From positions 2,480,001-2,544,000 of the forward strand of contig NZ_CP133190.1 of assembly GCF_030913705.1 (NCBI RefSeq): a stretch of 64,000 nucleotides of DNA. The letters are read 5' to 3'. Positions 59,523-64,000 of the stretch are shown here, piece after piece. Every line of letters begins with the position of its first letter. The first letter of the stretch is position 1. This stretch comes from Anaerocolumna sp. MB42-C2. Its GTDB lineage: Bacteria; Bacillota; Clostridia; Lachnospirales; Lachnospiraceae. The notes beneath the pieces were generated by a model. That model was not told the origin of the DNA, did no database searches, and worked only from the letters and a program-made list of their open reading frames with translations. A program made the position numbers and the translations under genes.

Positions 59523-60494
59523 TTACACCACCCCCTTGTTCAGTAAATGACAGGCTGCGAAACGCCCTTTCTCAACTTCACGAAACTTTGGTACCGATTT
59601 TTTACATTCTTCGGTTGCCTTTGGACAGCGAGGTGCAAACCTGCAGCCCGGAGGCGGATTGGTAAGTGCAGGCGGTCTTCCCGGTATTCCTGTTTTCTGA
59701 CTCTTATCACCTACCCGTGGCAGCGCACCTACCAGCATCTTAGTATACGGATGGATTGGTCTTTCGAAAATATCTTCTGTCTTACCAAGTTCAATCATAC
59801 TTCCAGAATACATAATACCCATACGATCCGTTATCTGATAATGTACGCCCATATCATGGCTTACGATTACCATGGTGTTTTTTAACTGCTTTTGAAGACG
59901 CATAAGCATCATAAGTATTCCCCGCTGTACAACAACATCAAGAGCAGTAGTCGGTTCATCCGCCAGAACTACATTAGGTGACATAAAGGTAGCCAATGCA
60001 ATAATAACACGCTGCCTCATACCTCCCGAAAGCTGGAAAGGATATGCATTAAGTAAATCCGGAGAGAGACTGAGCTCTTCTAAATAAGCAGCAACCCTCT
60101 TTAAAGTCTGTTCTTTCGTTTCATTTTTTCTATCTGCTTTCGGAATCGAATCCAAAAACTGATTTTTTAACGGAACTATTGGGTTTAATACACTCTGTGC
60201 TGCCTGAGGCACATAGGAGATATTATTCCACCAGGTATCTCTAATCTGGCCTGTCTCATAGGAGAACTCTTTCCCGTTTTTTTGACCGCTCAGGATAAGT
60301 TTACCCGAGTCAACCACCAGGGGAAATTCAATAATATCATACAGAGCTTTTAAAAGCGTCGTCTTACCACAGCCTGATTCGCCGGCTATTCCGAATATTT
60401 CATTATCATATATTTCAAAATCCACATCGTTAATTACGTGAACAGGTCCGTCAATTGTTGTATACGAAGTGGATAAATGGTCTATTTTTAACAT
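59523..60494 (-). CDS. Oligopeptide/oligosaccharide ABC transporter ATP-binding protein, OppD/DppD-type
   Basis: 323 aa. Walker A is [14 protein letters not shown] near residue 38, signature [16 protein letters not shown], Walker [15 protein letters not shown] and H-loop [13 protein letters not shown]-terminal oligo_HPY motif has [22 protein letters not shown] precedes ATG 60494. Fourth gene of the Opp-type operon. Confidence 0.93.
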   Translation of the reverse strand: MLKIDHLSTSYTTIDGPVHVINDVDFEIYDNEIFGIAGESGCGKTTLLKALYDIIEFPLVVDSGKLILSGQKNGKEFSYETGQIRDTWWNNISYVPQAAQSVLNPIVPLKNQFLDSIPKADRKNETKEQTLKRVAAYLEELSLSPDLLNAYPFQLSGGMRQRVIIALATFMSPNVVLADEPTTALDVVVQRGILMMLMRLQKQLKNTMVIVSHDMGVHYQITDRMGIMYSGSMIELGKTEDIFERPIHPYTKMLVGALPRVGDKSQKTGIPGRPPALTNPPPGCRFAPRCPKATEECKKSVPKFREVEKGRFAACHLLNKGVV

Positions 60495-60578
60495 CTTAAC
60501 CTCTTTCCTGAATATACAATTTCCAATTGTATATTCATTAATCCGTAATTGAAAAATCAGCTGTTTAATTTTTCAATA

Positions 60579-61415
60579 CTATCTTCCTCTCTTCCTTGCT
60601 AAGTAATCATTGTAGCCTGTTATGAGGAGAAACAGTCCGATAAACATTACAGCCGTAGCTACGATCGGAGAGCCTATCCAGAACCACTGCTTCGTGAAGA
60701 TAGCATTACGGGCTCTTGCCCATTGGATCATATTACCAAGGGAGATCAGATTACCGGGTGACAGACCCAGAACAGCAAGGCTTGATTCAGAAGCTATAGC
60801 CGCCAGAGTAGCATTCATAAAGTTGGAGAGTGCCCAGGTAAGCGCATAGGGAAGAATCTCTGTTACAACCACCTGAACGGTACCCTCACCTGAAAACCAT
60901 GCGGTATGAATAAAATCCCTCTCACGCATGGAAAGCGCCATGGAACGGATCTGACGGCTCGGCCAGGCCCATGCAAACATGGCCAGTACCAGTGCCATTA
61001 CAAAAACCGTAGAGGTTCCTTTCATAAATGAAGTCATCAATATAAGAATCGGAAGGGACGGTATTACAATAAACGTATCGGTTACAACCGTAAGTACCCG
61101 GTCCAGCCACCCTCCTGAAAATCCTGCCAGAAGTCCCACAAATACACCTGCAACCGTACCGATGGTTGCTACAATCAGACCGATAAGGAGTGAATTATGT
61201 ATCGCTTCTATGAGTAGCCATACAACATCCTGCCCCATACTCGTGGTACCCAGCCAGTGTTCGGACGTAGGCCCTAACTTACTTGGATAAGAATTAAAGG
61301 TAAACGGATCGATATGTGGTAAAAAGTATATAACAAAACCTATAATAACAAAAAAAGCGGTCATGACTAATCCTGCTTTTAAACTGAAATTGGTATTTCT
61401 CCAAAACTTCTTCAC
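60579..61415 (-). CDS. ABC transporter permease, OppC/DppC-type
   Basis: 278 aa, six membrane helices. N-terminal LKAGLVMTAFFVIIGFVIYF. Family motif LGTTSMGQDVVWLLIEAIHN and an EAA-like loop RERDFIHTAWFSGEGTVQVV near residue 165. The start is GTG 61415, 8 nt after AGAGG; a GTG at 61424 would overlap that site. Partners the OppB-type gene just upstream. Confidence 0.92.
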   Translation of the reverse strand: MKKFWRNTNFSLKAGLVMTAFFVIIGFVIYFLPHIDPFTFNSYPSKLGPTSEHWLGTTSMGQDVVWLLIEAIHNSLLIGLIVATIGTVAGVFVGLLAGFSGGWLDRVLTVVTDTFIVIPSLPILILMTSFMKGTSTVFVMALVLAMFAWAWPSRQIRSMALSMRERDFIHTAWFSGEGTVQVVVTEILPYALTWALSNFMNATLAAIASESSLAVLGLSPGNLISLGNMIQWARARNAIFTKQWFWIGSPIVATAVMFIGLFLLITGYNDYLARKRGR

Positions 61416-61433
61416 AATTTCCACCTCTTTCTC

Positions 61434-62432
61434 TTAGCTGTACCTGATTCGTGGGTCGATAAATGGGTATATCAGGTCCACAATCAAGGTTGCTGTCGAT
61501 ATTGCTACAATAGAAATCGTGATACATCCAAGTATCATGTTATAATCCGACATCAGGATCGCCTTTTGTACCAGCGAACCGACACCCGGATATCCGAATA
61601 CAATTTCTGTCATAATGGAACCGCCGAATACACCGCCAAGACTCATTGCCAACGCGGTAACCTGAGTCAGAATGGAATTTCTGAATACATAAGCTGTTCC
61701 GATGGTACCCTCTGAAAGTCCTCTGTAACGGGCAAAAAGGACAAAATCTTCCTCTGAGGTTGTACCTGCAAGGGATTTCATGGATATAATCCACCAGCCT
61801 GTACCTACTAACAGCATGGCCAAAGCCGGAAGAATCGACGCCTTAAGGAGCGATGCAAACAAAACTGCGAAATTACCCTGCGTGTTTATCGTAGCCTGAA
61901 TCGGAAACCATCCCAAAACAAATGAAAATACAATCTGCAGTACCAGCGCTATAATAAAATAAGGAACAGGATAGATACAGATAGCTACTCCCTCCAGAAT
62001 CTTGGAAGAAAGTTTGTTTTTTCTAAAACCGGCAAGAAGTCCGATTATATTACCAATGATCCAGGCAATGATGGTGGTTGTCAGTGAGAGAAAAAGTGTA
62101 TAAGGCAAATACATGCCGATGATCTGTCCTACCGGAGTCGGGTAACTCATTAGGGAAGGACCGAAATTAAAATGCAATAAGCCATTCCAAAGGAAAGTAC
62201 CATATTGTTTAAGTAAGGAACCCTCAAGACCAAACTGAACCCTGAGCTGTGACCTAAGTGCCTCCATTTGTGCAGGATCCATCTGACCGGAACGGGACTG
62301 GATCTGACCGATCATGTTTTCAACCGGATCGGAAGGAAACATTCGGGGTATAAAAAATATAAAAGTAATACCAATCCACACGGTCAACAAATAGGTTAAA
62401 AATCTTAGACCGAAATATTTACGAAACTTCAA
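61434..62432 (-). CDS. ABC transporter permease, OppB/DppB-type
   Basis: 332 aa, six membrane helices. N-terminal LTYLLTVWIGITFIFFIPRM, then MFPSDPVENM and LRVQFGLEGSLLKQYGTFL, family hallmarks of OppB/DppB. The loop DFVLFARYRGLSEGTIGTAY is the EAA region, and the C-terminal EIVFGYPGVGSLVQKAILMS is highly conserved. The start is TTG 62432, 8 nt after AAAAGGAG; an upstream TTG at 62456 lacks a ribosome site. Second gene of the operon. Confidence 0.92.
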   Translation of the reverse strand: MKFRKYFGLRFLTYLLTVWIGITFIFFIPRMFPSDPVENMIGQIQSRSGQMDPAQMEALRSQLRVQFGLEGSLLKQYGTFLWNGLLHFNFGPSLMSYPTPVGQIIGMYLPYTLFLSLTTTIIAWIIGNIIGLLAGFRKNKLSSKILEGVAICIYPVPYFIIALVLQIVFSFVLGWFPIQATINTQGNFAVLFASLLKASILPALAMLLVGTGWWIISMKSLAGTTSEEDFVLFARYRGLSEGTIGTAYVFRNSILTQVTALAMSLGGVFGGSIMTEIVFGYPGVGSLVQKAILMSDYNMILGCITISIVAISTATLIVDLIYPFIDPRIRYS

Positions 62433-62643
62433 CTGCTTCACTCCTTTTTTTGTCAAAAATAATTTAATTAAATGCTGCTACTGCCCGGTGATTGCCACCA
62501 GGCAGTAAACAAAGCATCTATATTACAGTAACCAATATTCTTTAATCGGATATGCGGCAGTAAAAGCACCGCCTTTCATCAGAAAATTGATAATTAATTG
62601 TAATTTCTGATAAGTTCTACTATAAGTACAAAACCCTTTAATC

Positions 62644-64000
62644 TTACTTAACTGGTGAAATCTCTGTTGTTATATATTTAAAGCAGCTCCACCACCACCA
62701 TGGACCATTGTAAGGATTTTCTGAATTCGGATAGTTATTCCAGTATGTGCTGTTGGTAGGAACGAATTTAACACCGGAATGGAAACCAATAAATGGAAGT
62801 TCTTCTATTGCATTCTTGAAAAATTCCTGACCCAGTTCATAAGCTTTCGGATCATCCGGTGAAAGTTTTGCTAATTCATGAATAATTTCAGTCGCTCTGT
62901 CATTCTTCCAGCGAGTTCCCTGACCGGAACCTTTTTCTCCCATCGGAGCAATAAGATCAGCATCCCAGCCATTGATCTGTGAATAGATATCTTTGGTTAT
63001 GAAACCGGTAGGCCAGTATCCTGCTATATCATAATTACCTGTTTGGCCATTGGTATCCCATGTTGCACTGGATTCACTAACAAGATTGATCTTGAATCCA
63101 AATTTTGTAAGTTGGTCATAAGCCGCCTGAACACCACGTCCTGCCTGAGCTTCGGTATCTGCTAAATAAGTCATATTAAATGTGAAAGGTTTTCCGTTAA
63201 AATACCAGCCGTCATCTTTTTTCTCAAGACCTGCTTTAATAAACAATTTCTCTGCTGCAGCGGGATCGTATTTCCAGCAGCCTACACCGAACATATCAAC
63301 AAGAGCATCGTGATCTGTTGGGATATCATATCCTTTGCCTTTAAGAACTTCTGCCATTCTGTCTGCATAACCTTCGTCGAAAGGTTTCACAGTAGTACCA
63401 TCACCTAAATCGAGTGAGAAATCTTTCAGCCATGGAAGTAATGGTTTCACATACAGTTCCTGAGCAGCGCTTGTATTGGTAAGGATCGGGAATGGTGACG
63501 CACGGCCTACACCGTTAAATATGTTCTGTGATATCTCGTCGAAATTCATTGCAAGTGCAACACCCCAACGGAAATCTTTATTATCAAAAGGAGCACCTTT
63601 ACCCATAGAGAAAGCTAAACCTTTTGAACAAGGGTCATCACTGGTAGCATATGGGAAGTCTTTATACCAGCATGCGATATTCGGATTCTGAGCAGTCATA
63701 ACTTCCAACATTTCCGGTGAAACTTCGCAAAGGATATCTACTTCGTTATTGATGAGACTCATCTGACGGGTAGTATCATCGCCAAGATTTCTGAACCATA
63801 CGTATTTTGCCTGAGGTTCTTTTCCTGTAACAACACCAACGGTACTGTTCTTCCAGTCTTCACGGCGTTCATACAGAATCCATTTTCCTAAATCATCATA
63901 AGCCTTTACTGTATATGGACCAGCAACAACAGGTTCGGAATCCTTAAACTGGGTAACATCTGCCTGTTTTGAGTAGATGTGTTCCGGAACGATTCTTAAA
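62644..64000 (-). CDS. ABC transporter substrate-binding protein, SBP family 5 (5' end outside window)
   Basis: The frame is open from 64000 to the stop at 62644, about 452 codons, and lacks the N-terminus. SBP_bac_5 landmarks: IVPEHIYSK with SEPVVAGPYTVKAYD near the window edge, then LINNEVDILCEV, KDFRWGVALAMNFDEIS and ATEIIHELAKLSPDDPKAYE. It delivers peptides or oligosaccharides to the permeases encoded downstream (OppB, C, D, F order). Lipoprotein anchor expected but not visible. Confidence 0.93.
   Translation of the reverse strand, partial: LRIVPEHIYSKQADVTQFKDSEPVVAGPYTVKAYDDLGKWILYERREDWKNSTVGVVTGKEPQAKYVWFRNLGDDTTRQMSLINNEVDILCEVSPEMLEVMTAQNPNIACWYKDFPYATSDDPCSKGLAFSMGKGAPFDNKDFRWGVALAMNFDEISQNIFNGVGRASPFPILTNTSAAQELYVKPLLPWLKDFSLDLGDGTTVKPFDEGYADRMAEVLKGKGYDIPTDHDALVDMFGVGCWKYDPAAAEKLFIKAGLEKKDDGWYFNGKPFTFNMTYLADTEAQAGRGVQAAYDQLTKFGFKINLVSESSATWDTNGQTGNYDIAGYWPTGFITKDIYSQINGWDADLIAPMGEKGSGQGTRWKNDRATEIIHELAKLSPDDPKAYELGQEFFKNAIEELPFIGFHSGVKFVPTNSTYWNNYPNSENPYNGPWWWWSCFKYITTEISPVK

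Noticed and set aside
1..64000. tRNA, rRNA or intact insertion sequence
   Set aside because: None recognised on reading both strands; no transposase or integrase frame and no tRNA-like cloverleaf or rRNA sequence noticed.

Overview
The window looks like a low-GC Firmicute chromosome, most likely a Lachnospiraceae / Clostridium cluster XIVa anaerobe. Supporting signs are strong AGGAGG ribosome binding sites, the housekeeping order M16C peptidase - era - YqzL-like - recO - lipoprotein - glyS - ppdK, several sugar ABC systems without their own ATPase, a YesMN-type two-component system, and a GH127 arabinofuranosidase. This is inference from gene content; no database was searched.

Layout. 0-3.6 kb: sugar catabolism (sugar kinase, LacI regulator, class II ketose-bisphosphate aldolase, divergent aldose epimerase) with two LacI-type operators. 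3.7-7.0 kb: a MarR regulator between two MATE exporters, with the same 16-bp operator in front of the regulator and one exporter. 7.4-10.4 kb: GH127 and a divergent AraC regulator. 10.5-15.6 kb: accessory single genes (methyltransferase behind TetR-like operators, XRE protein with a BtrH-like domain, two damaged genes, FosX) and gene remnants. 15.6-21.7 kb: a five-gene operon made of sugar-binding protein, two permeases, YesM-type kinase and AraC-type response regulator.

22.8-30.3 kb is the most unusual part. Downstream of ppdK, single accessory genes (AraC-DUF3795, Rrf2 plus flavoprotein, a decayed gene, an AraC-aminoglycoside phosphotransferase fusion, an AraC remnant) are separated by repeated sequences. 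Each repeat re-encodes the last 8-13 codons of ppdK (A-Q-A-V-L-N-N-K-stop) and most are followed by a terminator-like hairpin. The repeats are diverged from each other, as if material from several ppdK alleles had piled up at this end. No integrase or transposase is visible in the window.

30.3-54.4 kb is mostly core: ppdK, glyS, a lipoprotein, recO, YqzL-like, era, M16C protease, a LiaF-like/DUF4097 pair, a lipid kinase, a VanZ-like protein, a DinG/XPD-like helicase, a DUF1292 protein, a nitroreductase, a UvrD helicase coupled to gltX, and an aldo/keto reductase. 54.5-64 kb: a zinc-ribbon membrane protein, a sugar ABC transporter, and an Opp/Dpp-type ABC operon whose binding protein runs off the right edge.

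A second unusual structure is a repeat family found twice (22615-22768 and, inverted, 40561-40661). It has a shared 12-nt core and three mutually complementary arms that allow alternative folds. No tRNA, rRNA, CRISPR array or intact insertion sequence was recognised.
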